From: Erigeron canadensis
Taxonomy: Eukaryota; Streptophyta; Magnoliopsida; Asterales; Asteraceae
Length of the DNA: 64,000 nt
Direction of reading: 5' to 3'
Assembly (NCBI RefSeq): GCF_010389155.1
Contig: NC_057761.1
Coordinates: 46,362,213 to 46,426,212, forward strand
The notes under the pieces are model-generated. The model saw only the letters and a program-made list of their open reading frames with translations. It was not told where the DNA came from and made no database searches. The position numbers and the translations under genes are program-made. Below, piece after piece: positions 45,187-57,667 of the stretch. The stretch's first letter is position 1; each line of letters starts with the position of its first letter.

Positions 45187-48030
45187 ATGGAAGCTGTGAA
45201 CAGAACAAGCAGACTGAGAAAAAAACACACAAACACTTACAGATCCAACAAGATTTACATCATCATCTCATTAATCACAGTATCCATCTTTCTCTTATAT
45301 ATCTTCTCCCAAAACAACAATTCCATTCTTTTTCTCAAATCCCCAAAACCCACACAATGTATAACAACAATACCCCAAAAAGGAGAAAAATTCCTGTGGT
45401 ACGCACCACACAGTGGGTTCAGCAACCAGTTGTCAGAATTCAAGAACGCAATGTTAATGTCGGGTATTCTTAACAGGACATTGATTGTTCCACCTGTTCT
45501 TGATCATCATGCTGTTGTTCTTGGAAGTTGTCCCAAGTTTAGGGTTTCTGATCCTAAAGATTTGAGATTTGCTGTTTGGAATCATGCCCTTGATTTGATT
45601 CGAGAACATAGGTATATAAACATTACAAAAGTTTGTTAATTTATTAATGGGTTTTTTTGGTTATATGAACTTGTTTCGATTCTTATTGAGTTATATAAAG
45701 TTTTATGTAGGAAATACTGGTTAGGCTGCATCCGTTAGAACTAAATGTTTGAATTTTTATTTTTCTTGGGTAACTTGAACAGGGATCCATTTTTGGGTAG
45801 TTTAATCGTTTTCATTAGGTTGATAGTAATTTGTTGAAATTTTCTGAGCGTGGATCGATGATAGTGAAAGATAGACAAAACTTTAGAGCTTTTTCAGATT
45901 GTAGTATTTTGCCCCCAACAATGCCCAGGGTTATGCTGAATCTACCAAAGAAATTTTGAAAATGACACTTTACAAAAGAGTTTTCCAAAGTGTACTTCAA
46001 GTTAGAAAACTAAGTTTGCTGCATTTAGAATGTGATTAGTTGGGTTGGCATGAAACGAGTGGCACCCTTGAGCCCTGAGATTTGCTGCATTTAGAATGTG
46101 ATTAGTTCATAATTAAAACATATATGATTTTTCATTGCATGTCTGATGGAATATAGGTTTTTCTCTGAAAGTAAGCCCCTTTATAGTGTACACATATCAA
46201 CAGCTAAAAGTCTCTTATCATACTGCCACAAACTGCTAATGGTACCTGTGTATTTCTGTCATTTAGTTTCACTTGCTGGTTCCATTCATTGTGGCTCATA
46301 TCTCCGCCTGAAGTTCTATCGCAACATCAACACCAGAACGATACCAATTTTCCTATCCATTGTAGTCCATATCCAGACCATCTTTGCAGATGAAAGCTTT
46401 TTAAACATTAGAAGGAAGATGACCAATATAGCAGCCCAACCTATACTTAAAATCCCAACCATATACACGGAGTGAATTCCTTAGGCCTCCTTATATACAT
46501 ACATAATTCACGGAAATACAGGGGAAATCCATATTTGACATAACATAAGCACAATCCCCTTTGCCTATTTTATTGTTTAACTCGAAGGAGATTTCCCAAA
46601 AATATAAACATCAACTGATAGCCATAGAGGATCAATAACATATTGGTGGTGAACTCATGTGACAAAGAGGCATGAAGTTTCAAAGATTGGATTAAGATAT
46701 ATGAGATACACATATAGTTCTGCAGTGATCCATGATTTATTTCATAATACCAGTCGTTTAACTCGGAAGACTAAAAAGTTTTGTTTATTGTTACTGAAAT
46801 GCTACATGGTTTTTAACATGCTAGAAGAGTTGCCAAAAAGTTGCCTTCTGTGACCTGATTGTACATATTAAGTCATATAGGAGAGATATAATCCTTTGGT
46901 CATTAATGATTTATATCATCAGTTTCAGTTGTTTGTTGATCTCTATTGTTGACACACATTCCCGCTTGCTTGACTGCAGATATATATCAATGGCAGATGT
47001 CATTGATATTTCATCATTGGTTTCTGATTCAGCAGTCCGAGTTATAGATTTCCGTAAGTTTGTATCTCTGTTATGTGACATGGATATCAACAATTTCTGC
47101 ATTAAGGATTTAAATATGGATGATTTGTTGTTGGAAAAACTAAAGAAATGTGGATCCCTACTATCTGGGTTAGAGGATGATGTAAATGATTGTGTGTATG
47201 CTGTTGAAGAAGATTGCAGGACAACTGTTTGGACATACCAAAAAGATGGTGAAAATGGGGCATTGGATTCTTTCCAACCCGATGAACAACTTAAAAGGAA
47301 AAAGAAGATTTCATTTGTTAGGTGGAGGAAAGATGTTTATGATACCCTCGGTCCTCATTCTAGAGCCGATCTAGCCACTGTTTTGTCATTTGGTTCACTT
47401 TTCACGGGCCCATATAAGGGCTCCGAGTCATACATCGATATCCATGAATCTCTAAGAGACCCAAAGATACAGTCATTGATAAACAAGATCGAGTTTCTTC
47501 CATTTGTTCCCGAGATTTTGGATGCAGGGAAAGCATATGCCATCCACACAATAAAGTCACCTTTTCTTTGTGCACAACTTAGATTATTAGATGGGCAGTT
47601 CAAGAACCACCAGAGGGCTACCTTTCAGGGGCTAAAACAAAAATTAGATTCTTTGAGGCAAAAAGAGAGTTTGCCAATTCATATTTTTGTAATGACAGAT
47701 TTGCCCATGAGTAATTGGACTGGAACTTATTTAGGAGAATTAGCAAATGACTCAGATTCGATTAAGTTATTTCTTCTTTCAGAAAACGATGAGTTGGTTA
47801 TACAAACTGCCAAGAAAGTTGTAGATGAAGGTCATGGTATGAAGTTTGGAGCGTCTTATAGTGGCAGTAATGAAAAAGATTGTTACAGGGGTCAAAAATT
47901 ACCTGAGATTCTTCTACATGTTGAAGAAACAGTTTGTAGTTGTGCTTCCCTCGGTTTTGTTGGAACTACTGGATCTACCATCGCAGATAGCATAGAAATG
48001 ATGAGAAAGAAAGAAGTATGCTCTCATTGA
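45187..48030 (+). CDS. plant O-fucosyltransferase family protein (two exons)
   Basis: Exons 45187-45611 and 46980-48030 give 491 residues. The junction CATAG|GTATAT to CTGCAG|ATATAT joins in frame as an Arg codon. The protein is a type II Golgi enzyme: a basic N-terminus, one membrane anchor at about residues 23-41 (KIYIIISLITVSIFLLYIFS), then a GDP-fucose O-fucosyltransferase domain (PF10250 type). Conserved pieces are the substrate-side loop APHSGFSNQLSEFKNAMLMS and ILNRTLIVPPVLDH, the central LGPHSRADLATVLSFGSLF, AIHTIKSPFLCAQLRLLDGQ, and FVGTTGSTIADSIEMMR at the end. It would transfer fucose to protein or wall-polymer acceptors; the substrate cannot be inferred. Both exons are intact and full length. 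The intron carries a 28-bp direct repeat (46014 and 46081). Confidence 0.9.
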
Positions 48031-49190
48031 AGTTTAACGTTTTGTAAGCCACATTTGATTGCGAATGATTGCTCAGCTCGAATCTTGTTTACACGCATAA
48101 CTATTAGAAATCGGAACCTTGGGTTGCAAAAGTATGAAGTCTGGCACATATTTTAAAAGTCGGATTGCTGTGGAAGAGCTGAGGACTTTACGGGATTTAG
48201 CCTGTCAACAAAGTGTGACCTCCTTAATTATGCATTCATGCTTCAAATGTAAGTTAACTTTTTGTCAATGTAAAGGAAGATCAAATTATACATGAATAGG
48301 AATTAGGAAATGACAAATGAGTCGAGCCTTTTTGAAATCTGAGTTTCACTATGTCCATATGCTATATAAGTATATTTGCAACATAAACACCATATAAGTC
48401 CTTTCTCTCTTTTTGAAGCGTGTAACTATATCAGTATATGTTTCTCGTCTGTAATAACACTTTTGTGGGGTACTTTTGGTGGAAAACTACATATTTAGTA
48501 CTATTCATATATTGAACCATTGTCGAGTTATTATTCGAAATTTTGTGAGTCCGTGCATTACACGGGTATAGTACATCAGTTGGAAATGACAATTGAATGA
48601 AATTTTTTGAAATATGAGTTGCTCCATGTCCATGTTGATAACATGAGCTTGATAGATGAATGGTAAAAAGGAAAAAATAAAAGAAATTCAGAGGTTTTTT
48701 TTTTTTTAAATGGTTTGATATTTGCTAACTGTATCAAACCATTTTGCTTTTAGCACTTTTGGCATGTTTGGACATATTTTGCTTTAATTATTTGTTATTC
48801 TGCATTGAAAATTTTCTTTATCTTTGCGAAAATTTGAGTAGTTATTCTAGCATTGTGTATTTCCTATAGCTGAGATTTTGAATGTAAGCTGGTGTGCCGA
48901 AACAGAAACTTAAACTGCCCTTTATACTTGCACAAACTAAGCTTTTAGTCATGTAGAGAAACTCTGGAAGAATTGTTTCAAAACAGAAACTATATTCCTT
49001 TCTTTCTTTTAAACAGCCAATATTTTATAAACAGCAAACCTGGCAAGTTGAAAGATATGCAATGATACAAAGTTTACAATGGATTACCCCATAAGTTCCA
49101 ACAAAGAGATAACTAGATAAGCCTTTAGCTCTATATGACTATCTAATCCACGTAAAAGAATAAAGTTTAACAATCTCCCCAATCCTTGCA
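48031..49190. other. 3' flank with a decayed Helitron hairpin
   Basis: No gene. CCGTGCATTACACGG at 48551-48565, followed by GTATAGTACATCAG, is a hairpin of the Helitron 3'-end type whose CTAG has mutated. The rest is AT-rich, unremarkable sequence. Confidence 0.45.
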
Positions 49191-49199
49191 ATATCCGGC

Positions 49200-49830
49200 T
49201 GTTTCTATTCAAAAATCAACATGTTTCTGGAGCACCATATACACCAGATGGTGGTTGAAAAGATTGCATGCAACAGCCTGGTTCTATTTTGGTCCACACT
49301 AAACCTTGAAGGGAACCCCAATATACTTTGAATTGAGTCAAAGGTTGTAAGAGGGAGGCTGCACCATTGTTCAACCCACCTCCACACATCCTTTGCTAGT
49401 TGACAAAGGGCCAGAACATGGTTGGCATCTTCATCATATAACCTGCAGAAAGGGCAAAGAGTGTCTTTATTGGCAATGCCCCTCTCCATGCTAAGAAACT
49501 TAACTTTATTGGCATCCATATATTCCAGTAATGCAACACCCCAAAACTGACACCATTTTTTCCTTGTATCATGAGACCACCACTTTTTAAACTAAAAGCA
49601 CCATTAGCCCTTCCTTTCCAGGACCAGGAAGCATTATTATCATCTTCACATAATTGAAACACGTTAGATAGATTTATGCCCAATTTATGCAGGTCATTGT
49701 CTACTGGGCAAATTGCTTTCCAAACCCCACCTATTGTCGTCTTAATTGGAAGAAAAACTTGGATACTCGGGCTGTCATGAATAGCTTTTATAGTCTTGAT
49801 TGGAAGAAAACCTTGGATACGCAACATCTG
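49200..49830 (-). pseudogene. LINE ORF2 C-terminal fragment, frameshifted
   Basis: Two overlapping minus-strand frames together give the reverse-transcriptase zinc-binding tail: WSWKGRANGAFSLKSGGL, NIWMPIKLSFLAWRGALPIK, then after a frame change LCPFCRLYDEDANHVLALC, VWRWVEQWC and FSTTIWCIWCSRNMLIF. There is no endonuclease or RT core. This is a different, more complete copy than the fragment at 6400-6850. Confidence 0.85.
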
Positions 49831-50643
49831 TTATGTCACTCTCTCTCTCCTGTGCTATTTATATTAACCTTTTTCTACGGTTCACTCAGCAACTCAAGGT
49901 GCTAACTGCTAAGGCCTCAATAGTAGAAAACATAACTTGTTGTCTTGGAAAATTTTCTAAGAAAACGTGAAAATTATAAACCGTGATTAAATTAGAGTTT
50001 TCTAAACATCATTTTTTAATTTTTAACCTGAATTTGGAAAACAACATTTGATGTTTTTCTTTTTCCATTTTCCATTCCCTCTCCGGCTCTCCCCTTCTTA
50101 ACATGTATTCTAGTTTTTAATAAGAAAAATGAAAATAGATCTTTCAGTTTCAAATGTGGTTTTAAAATTTTTTTTCAAATAAAAAAAAAACTCTTTCATT
50201 CTAGAAAATTAAAAAACAATTTTTACAATTAAACGCAACCTAAGTTTCTCTCCCAATACACCAAATTTCGTGTTCTAAAAACATCATATATCTTTGTTCT
50301 CATAAAATTACTCATGTAGCTTTCGATTTTGACATAGCTTTATAAAACAAGAGTTGTATTCTTTGCCAAAAGTTTCTTTACATCACCAAAACCACAATAC
50401 TTTAAGAGGCAGTTTGTTTGTTGTTGAATGGATTGATAGTATTCGGTATGTTTGATCAACGCAAATAGAGTCTCTGGGCAATTTCAAACTGTGCAGAAAA
50501 TTCAAAACCCTTGATCAATCAGCTTGTTTAATTGGTGTTATTTGTTGCTTCTTTTATTTGTGCGAAAGAAATTGCTTTTTCTCGAATCTCAAGTGCACTC
50601 GGTACATAGGACTATAGGGTTCTCATCCATTTACCTTAATTAA

Positions 50644-50937
50644 GAATGTGTATAACGTCACTGTTTAGAGGAATTGATGAAAATAAAGTCAAATACATAT
50701 ATAAATCACCTTTATTTACAATATCATTAACGATCATTGTTATAAACTGTAGTCATTTTGTCTAGCAATGATAAAACAAAAGTAATGGTTGAATGTGTAT
50801 AACGTCACTGTTTAGAGGAATTAATGAAGATAAAGTCAAATACATATACAAATCACCTTTATTTACAATATCATTAACGATCATTGTTATAAATTGTAGC
50901 CATTTTGTCTAGCAATGATAAAACAAAAGCAATAGTT
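50644..50937. repeat. 147-bp tandem duplication
   Basis: GAATGTGTATAACGTCACTG starts at 50644 and again at 50791, with near-identical sequence through AGCAATGATAAAACAAAAG. Only a few substitutions separate the copies, so the event is recent. Confidence 0.9.
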
Positions 50938-50994
50938 GGCGGTGTAGATGATATTTTACACTACGGAGGTAGAGGAATGGGTTCAAAACCCTTC

Positions 50995-51065
50995 AGGAAA
51001 AGTAAGGATGGTTTTGAACCCATGACCTCCACCCTGATAGTTTAAGACATTAACCATTCCACCAA
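50995..51065 (-). mobile_element. tRNA-derived SINE head (duplicated at 51766-51835)
   Basis: On the minus strand TGGTGGAATGG matches the A box and, about 36 bases later, GGTTCAAAACC matches the B box. A partial inverted copy of the B-box part lies just upstream on the plus strand (GGTTCAAAACCCTTC, about 50981), making a small foldback. Confidence 0.6.
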
Positions 51066-51374
51066 AAATCACTTTTGTTTTATCAATTGTAACACCCCAA
51101 AGTTTTTAAGGTAAAGAAATTAACTTTTTTTATAGTTTTGACATTAAATTAATTTCCTAGTATTTCATTTTTCAATATGGGGATAATTTAGTTGGAACTT
51201 TAGCGGATAGTAGGTATTTTCACACCAAAATTGGAGATGGGTCGTGGCATCTTCTTAGATTGCCAGCCACACCATTCCCTCCATACTCACCATTCCACTA
51301 TCATTTCTTCAAGCTCTCCAACCTTCTTCTTCTTGTTTCTATCAAATCAAATTGTAATTTCTTCTAATTCAAGG

Positions 51375-51375
<1 letters not shown>

Positions 51376-51444
<69 letters not shown>

Positions 51445-51455
51445 TAATAATAATC
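51376..51455. repeat. AAT microsatellite (unit 1)
   Basis: An (ATA)n tract of about 75 bp, interrupted near its end by AACAATAATAATAATC. It is shorter than the equivalent in unit 2. Confidence 0.95.
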
Positions 51456-52145
51456 ATCAAAAATTGAAAAATAAGGGTTTGTGAGGTGTGGTGGTGGCTG
51501 GATTTTAGTAAGAAGAAAAGGGGGAGAAATTGTGATTTGGAAACCCTAATCTTTTATCTCCCATTTTAGAGGTATTGATTTCTTTAACCTAGTTTTTATC
51601 TTTTCTATTGAAATTAGGGTTCTTAAAGTACCAAAAATTGGGGATTTTGCTAGAAAGTGATTTATATATAGTTTTTCTCCAAATTCTTATTCATTCTAGT
51701 CAATAGTTGGCGGTGTAGATGATATTTTACACTACGGAGGTAGAGGAATGGGTTCAAAACCCTTCAGGAAAAGTAAGGATGGTTTTGAACCCATGACCTC
51801 CACCCTGATAGTTTAAGACATTAACCATTCCACCAAAAATCACTTTTGTTTTATCAATTGTAACACCCCAAAGTTTTTAAGGTAAAGAAATTAACTTTTT
51901 TTATAGTTTTGACATTAAATTAATTTCCTAGTATTTCATTTTTCAATATGGGGATAATTTAGTTGGAACTTTAGCGGATAGTAGGTATTTTCACACCAAA
52001 ATTGGAGATGGGTCGTGGCATCTTCTTAGATTGCCAGCCACACCATTCCCTCCATACTCACCATTCCACTATCATTTCTTCAAGCTCTCCAACCTTCTTC
52101 TTCTTGTTTCTATCAAATCAAATTGTAATTTCTTCTAATTCAAGG

Positions 52146-52230
<85 letters not shown>

Positions 52231-52242
52231 TAATAATAATCA
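52146..52242. repeat. AAT microsatellite (unit 2)
   Basis: The equivalent (ATA)n tract of the second unit, longer than unit 1. It gives a direct view of repeat-length change since the duplication. Confidence 0.95.
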
Positions 52243-52879
52243 TCTTTAATCATCAAAAATTGAAAAATAAGGGTTTGTGAGGTGTGGTGGTGGCTGGATT
52301 TTAGTAAGAAGAAAAGGGGGAGAAATTGTGATTTGGAAACCCTAATCTTTTATCTCCCATTTTAGAGGTATTGATTTCTTTAACCTAGTTTTTATCTTTT
52401 CTATTGAAATTAGGGTTCTTAAAGTACCAAAAATTGGGGATTTTGCTAGAAAGTGATTTATATATAGTTTTTCTCCAAATTCTTATTCATTCTAGTTTGT
52501 TATTGAGTTGCTTAATGTAATTAACTAAGAATATGTGTGTTGAGATGAAAATATTGATCTTAAGAAAGTGATGATTTTTACTAGTTAAATTATTGGAAGA
52601 TAAAAGTGATGATGTTGATGTTGGATTGAATTCAATAAACAATTTTGTGAAAGAAAAGCAACTCAATGACAAAGTGAGATGATTATAGGTTAAGAATCTA
52701 GTGAAATGTTAGAATGACTAAGTTGAGTTAGTCAAGATTGTGAATATTAGCTTATATGCATATTATGATGTGATGATAGGTTGAAAACTTGTATTTGTGC
52801 ATTGACATATTATCGAGTCTTTGTTCGAAGTTGCGGAGGAGGTGAGTATATTTGCATACCTTTATGTTTATGTTGGGTC

Positions 52880-53032
52880 AGTTGACCACCATGTTGAAGT
52901 TTGATTGTCCATGTGTGGAAAGACCACCATGTTGAAGTTTGATTGTCCATGTGTGGAAAGACCACCATGTTGAAGTTATTTGTCCATGTGTGGAAAGACC
53001 ACCATGTTGAAGTTGTTAGTCCATGTGTGGTA
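52880..53032. repeat. 37-39-bp minisatellite, four copies
   Basis: GACCACCATGTTGAAGTT, then a 6-8-base variable part, then GTCCATGTGTGG, occurs four times in direct tandem. The last copies vary in the middle (ATTT, GTTA). The minus-strand repetitive ORF is a by-product. Confidence 0.92.
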
Positions 53033-53649
53033 ATTGGCTTATATGGATCCATATATGTGTTGTTAGTGTGCAAGGTGAGCATGTAAATGTGACATGACGA
53101 TGCCATAGGTTACATGTAATAGTCCTTGTACTTTGCCCTCCTTCGTATTCGTAAATGTATGCAAGTATATTCACTAAGCCTTTGCTTATATTTTAGTTGT
53201 TTACCATTTTATAGGTGGTTCCGGAAGAAGGAACTAATTCTAGTTGAATTGAAGTGTTGATTTTTGGAGTGCTAGTTGACTCGAAGGTATTTTTGGCCAT
53301 TCACGGAAGAATGGTATTCTTTGGTTAGAGACTTAGTGCATCCCACCTCATATGGCTCTTGGTACAATATTGGCATTTTGAATCTTCTGGATATGTAAAT
53401 TGTACATTGTGGTGTTTGTAACTAGTCTTGTTAAATTGAAGTCAAAATGGTGTTTTGGATAATGTGGCAAATTGGGTAAAGTACCCATGAGTTGTTATCT
53501 TTGTACATTCTGTTGAATGAAGTTTGTAAGGATATTACTTTACCTTTTAAGTTCAAATTGTGTCCATAATCAGTGTTTGAAAGCTTGGAAATGAGTCTTA
53601 AAGATTGCAAGTTGAGTCAGGTGTTATAAAGGGTCATCTTGTTGTTCAG

Positions 53650-53880
53650 CGAAAATATGTGGCACGTACAGAAAAGGTATGTGGCACAGTTTTGGTTCTG
53701 TTCGGATTTTGGTCATTTGTGTGGCACATACAATTTGGATGTGGCACATGGAAAACTTGAAGTCAGGATATGTGGCACATGAAATACAGCATGTGGCACA
53801 TATTTGCCTCTGTTCAGATTTTAACTCAAAAATGTGGCACATGCATATAGCATGTGGCACACCTGGGCGTAAAAAAAAAA
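53650..53880. repeat. cluster of eight spaced TGTGGCAC motifs
   Basis: TGTGGCAC occurs eight times between 53657 and 53862 at irregular spacing of about 20-55 bases, usually inside ATGTGGCACAT. The intervening sequence is not repeated except CTGTTC(A/G)GATTTT, which occurs twice. A poly-A run follows directly (about 53870-53881). The motif nearly reads the same on both strands. Confidence 0.85.
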
Positions 53881-54402
53881 AATTAGTTTTTCTTTAATCG
53901 AGTCATGTCGTTTCATCAATGTTAAACATTATATTAATATTAAAAACGTAAAAAAGACAAAATGGCTACTGTTTATAACAACGATCTTTAATGATATTGT
54001 AATCCTTTGTTTTTTTTGTTTTTTGCATTTGTGTTTTTATATTGTTTAAACATTTATTTTTTATTTGGTTTTGTCTCGATTCTTTTTTGTATTTTTTGAG
54101 TTTATCATATTATTTTTTGTATTTTTTTTGTACCAATTGATTTTTTATGTCTTTTCTATTTTTACAAATTAGTTTTTCATATTTTTCTTTTATATTTGGC
54201 TTTTGTATATCTTCTCTAAACCTGAACATGTGAGATTTTTAAAATTTAATATACTAAAGGATGGTAGCACCTTCAATATTCCTTTTTTCTTTTTCTTTTT
54301 TTTTTCATTTGTGCTTTTATACTGTTTTTACATTTAACATTTACTTTTTTATAACTTTTTTATTTGATTTTTGTTTCGCTTTTTTTGTCTATATGTTTTG
54401 GT

Positions 54403-54700
54403 TCTATTATAAGGATAAGTATCTATGAATGTAACCAACTATAGACGAATGTCTATAGTATGAAAAAACTAAAGTTGTATTCATTGCATGTAATAACTTT
54501 CAAATCTTGTCTATTGTATGTATCCGACCACTCAAAAACTTACAAGTGGCAGCTTATATGGACTATGGTTGCCACATATACCAGAATACATACAATAAAC
54601 AGGATTTAAAAGTTATTACATACAATGACACAACTTTAGTTTTTACACACTATAGACATTATAGTTAGTTACATTCACAGATACTAATCCTTTTATTATA
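54403..54700. mobile_element. Mutator-like MITE (54412-54691), about 65-bp inverted ends
   Basis: The left end AGGATAAGTATCTATGAATG is matched in reverse at the right (CATTCACAGATACTAATCCT), and the pairing continues to CAACTTTAGTTTTT. The 9-bp flanks TCTATTATA and TTTATTATA differ at one base, as expected for a Mutator-type target duplication. Length is 280 bp with no ORF. Confidence 0.85.
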
Positions 54701-54899
54701 TTCCTTTGTAGTTTTTACCAATTGGTTTTTTTTGTCTTTTCTATTTTTACCATTTTTTTTTCATACTTTTTTTTACATTTAACTTTTGTATTTTTTCTCT
54801 AAATCCTAACATGTGAGATTTTTAAATATATACGAGTAATATACAAAAAACACAATAGCACCTTCAATATTCCATGCGCCATTATATACACACTCCCAC

Positions 54900-57540
54900 C
54901 ATAAACCAAAATCTCTCAAGCCAAAGAATTGTGCTAAGCAACAAAACAAGGGCCTCAACGAACTTTCTAGTTGCAAGTCTTATGGGGTGTAACTTCGATT
55001 GATGCCTTGCTACTTGTTTAAATTTATGATAAATCTTGAGGTGTTACATAAGTAATAATCTCTAGTTGCTCAGTTTTATAAGTGTGAATCCTAATGTAGC
55101 GGGAACGTAAAAGGGATCAATGCATCTCTTATCCTATGCATTTCTTAATTAAACTGTTTAACACTTTCCTTGAGTAGATCTTAAGTTAAATAGGCTTTTT
55201 AAACTCAGGGCGGCTATGAAGTCCAACTTGTAGCAAAGTTCATTATTTTTGCGTTACATATATTTCAAAAATTACCTGCTACATTTGTTAGTAAAGCAAA
55301 GATTAAGTTAGTACTTCACGGAGACAGGTCTGGTTTGCAGGCTAATTCATCATATAAGCTTCCTCAAGTATTGCAACAAGTGTGCAAACATCAATCAAAC
55401 ATCATGTTAATATTCATTCACACTTCTGATAGAAGCGGTGTAAAAACTGAACGAACCATACCGGTATTTCACAATACTCAGTATCAATTACAGCAAAAAC
55501 TCCATTTTTGGTACAGTTTACTACATGTTCAGGTCCAGATCTGTATTTTACCTCTTATTGTATTAGAAAAATGACATCATGTGGGTAAAAATTCAGACTA
55601 AAATCACAATCCCAAAGTTTGATATTGGGACCCAACCAATATCATAATGGTACTAAACGTCTAAACCTATGTTATGAGTTGCGTCCCTTGTACACATCTT
55701 CTCAAATTTTAATAGTAAGCTACACGATCAGTAAGGCTTTGTGCAATTCAATATTCGTTTAAAGACCTAACTAATAAGGTAAATCAAGTGAGCCAAGAAC
55801 CAGTCCAACCTAGTTCTTTTAAAAGTGACCCTTGCTCCACTGGACAAGCAAATAAACCGGTAAGAGTTGGGACTAAACATATAATAGGGTCATAAACAGG
55901 CTGCCATAACTAAAACGTTGCAATTTGTCTAAAGTGCACAAGGAGCGGAAATTATCAATATTATAGCCTAAACTGCAAACATCTCTACCATCAACATGTG
56001 TGTCAGCTTGAAGAAGGGAACATATTTCAAAATCCTAACCACTGAGTGCCTAACAGTCGTATTTAACAATACATATCAGAAGATCATATGGAAATTAAAC
56101 TTCCCAATTCGGAAATGTCTCCTAAATTGATCAGAAGAGACACAATGACGCAAGAGTGAGATTCCATGACTAGACTACTGATCAAATGTCTAAGGATTAG
56201 TTAGCGACTTAGCTCTTCTCTCTTTAGAGTTTAGATTCACCCATTAACAAAACTGCTACCTTTGAGTACTAGTTTGAGCCCTCAAGTGACTTAGAAGACA
56301 TGTCAGAAACGTTATTTCACCAATGACTATACCTCTGTGCAAAGAACATGTCTGCACAGACAGAGAACTAAATGACAACACCCAGATGACCAACTATATC
56401 TACTAGCAAATCAAAGGTCACAACAACGATATCAAGAGATCAAACTTCAAACATGATACTGAAACAACTATATGTAAAACTATCTAATTGGACAATGAAA
56501 TCATGTCTTTAACTCCTTAAGTAGAAGCCAACAACTCTTTTGAGATCAGTAAACATTGGTTCAATCTGATCAACCCAAAGCATATTTAATTTGTAATAGA
56601 ACTGCTCACCTATTTACTTGGGACCAAGTTTTGACCATAACTTTAACCAAGTGACCCATAGAGTTCAATTACAATCATCCTATTGCAAAATACCATAATG
56701 AATATCAGGCCTTACAAAATTCATGTTACCATCTTAGATAACATCATATTTACTTAGAATATATCATCATATAACTTTACAAAGTTTTAGCATCTAGTCT
56801 CTTAGATGTATGCTGCACTTTCAAATATATGTTTGCTCATCTAGGGTGAACAGTTCTATCAAAAAGTTTGAAAATAGTAAGACTATCAACACAAAGCATA
56901 ATTAAATTGTGATAGAACTGCTCACCTATTTGCTAGTTCGACCAAGCGCATTTTGACTCATAACCCTACCAATCCCAGTTATCCATAGGATTCACCTGTG
57001 ATGCACATACTTAAGAGTTCAATAACAATCATCCTAATGCAAAATACAATCACATTACTTAGAATATATCAAACTCAAATACCTTTAACAAATTTTTGGG
57101 ATCTACGCTCTTAATTGTATGCTGCCCCATTAAGAATATGTTTACTGATTTACAAGTGACTAATCTAGTAATCTTTACTCAGCATAATGCTTAAACATTT
57201 CCTGAAGACATTCTTATAATATCTAAACAGAAAAAGAAGGTAAAGAGCCCTCCTCTTGATAGATGTAGCCATATCTGAGGAACACTGAGACAAAATAATC
57301 TTCATTCAACAACATGTTCGTGTAGTTATATGAGCCATGTCAGAAAGCGCATTTATAATTGCACATACGGCACATTTGTCTAAGCTTCATCTACTAGCAA
57401 ATCAATGATAACACCAAACGATCAAAATAAACCAAAAAAGTATTACACTGCTTCAAAACATAAGCAACACTATTCTTATTGGACATTTGAATATTAAAAC
57501 ATGCCCCCTTAAGTAGTAAATCCAACAGCTATCGTTTCAA
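54900..57540. other. non-coding sequence with a diverged internal duplication
   Basis: No gene is supported. Blocks at about 56540-56840 and about 56880-57150 are diverged direct copies (landmarks AGAACTGCTCACCTATTT, AACAATCATCCTA, TTACTTAGAATATATCA, GTATGCTGC). The tract could be the 3'-UTR intron of the minus-strand gene at 57668-58531. Confidence 0.45.
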
Positions 57541-57667
57541 AGAACCATTATACATATGGTTCAACGTGATCAACATTCAACACAAAAAATCGAAACTCAA
57601 AAAACCTATAACAAAACATAATATTCCAACCTTACTCATAACCACTCACCTGCAGTTTCGCTTCCAT

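Larger units (their letters stand above)
50930..52496. repeat. recent 0.77-kb tandem duplication
   Basis: Unit 1 (50930-51700) and unit 2 (51701-52496) are almost identical. They differ mainly in AAT-repeat length and in a short CATCTTTAAT addition. Each contains a SINE head, a TGTAACACCCCAAAG segment that resembles a Gypsy LTR start, and the microsatellite. The paired ORFs beginning MEMGRGIFLDCQPHH are this repeat read in frame and not genes. Confidence 0.93.

Noticed and set aside
51231..52280. Two paralogous proteins beginning MEMGRGIFLDCQPHH
   Set aside because: They are the same tandemly duplicated repeat. Most of the frame is a translated AAT microsatellite.
53650..53880. CRISPR-like array
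   Set aside because: The repeated element is only 8-11 bases, the spacing is irregular, and the genome is eukaryotic.
53624..53897. Cysteine/histidine-rich repeat proteins on both strands
   Set aside because: They are by-products of the TGTGGCAC motif cluster. There is no start context or conserved frame.
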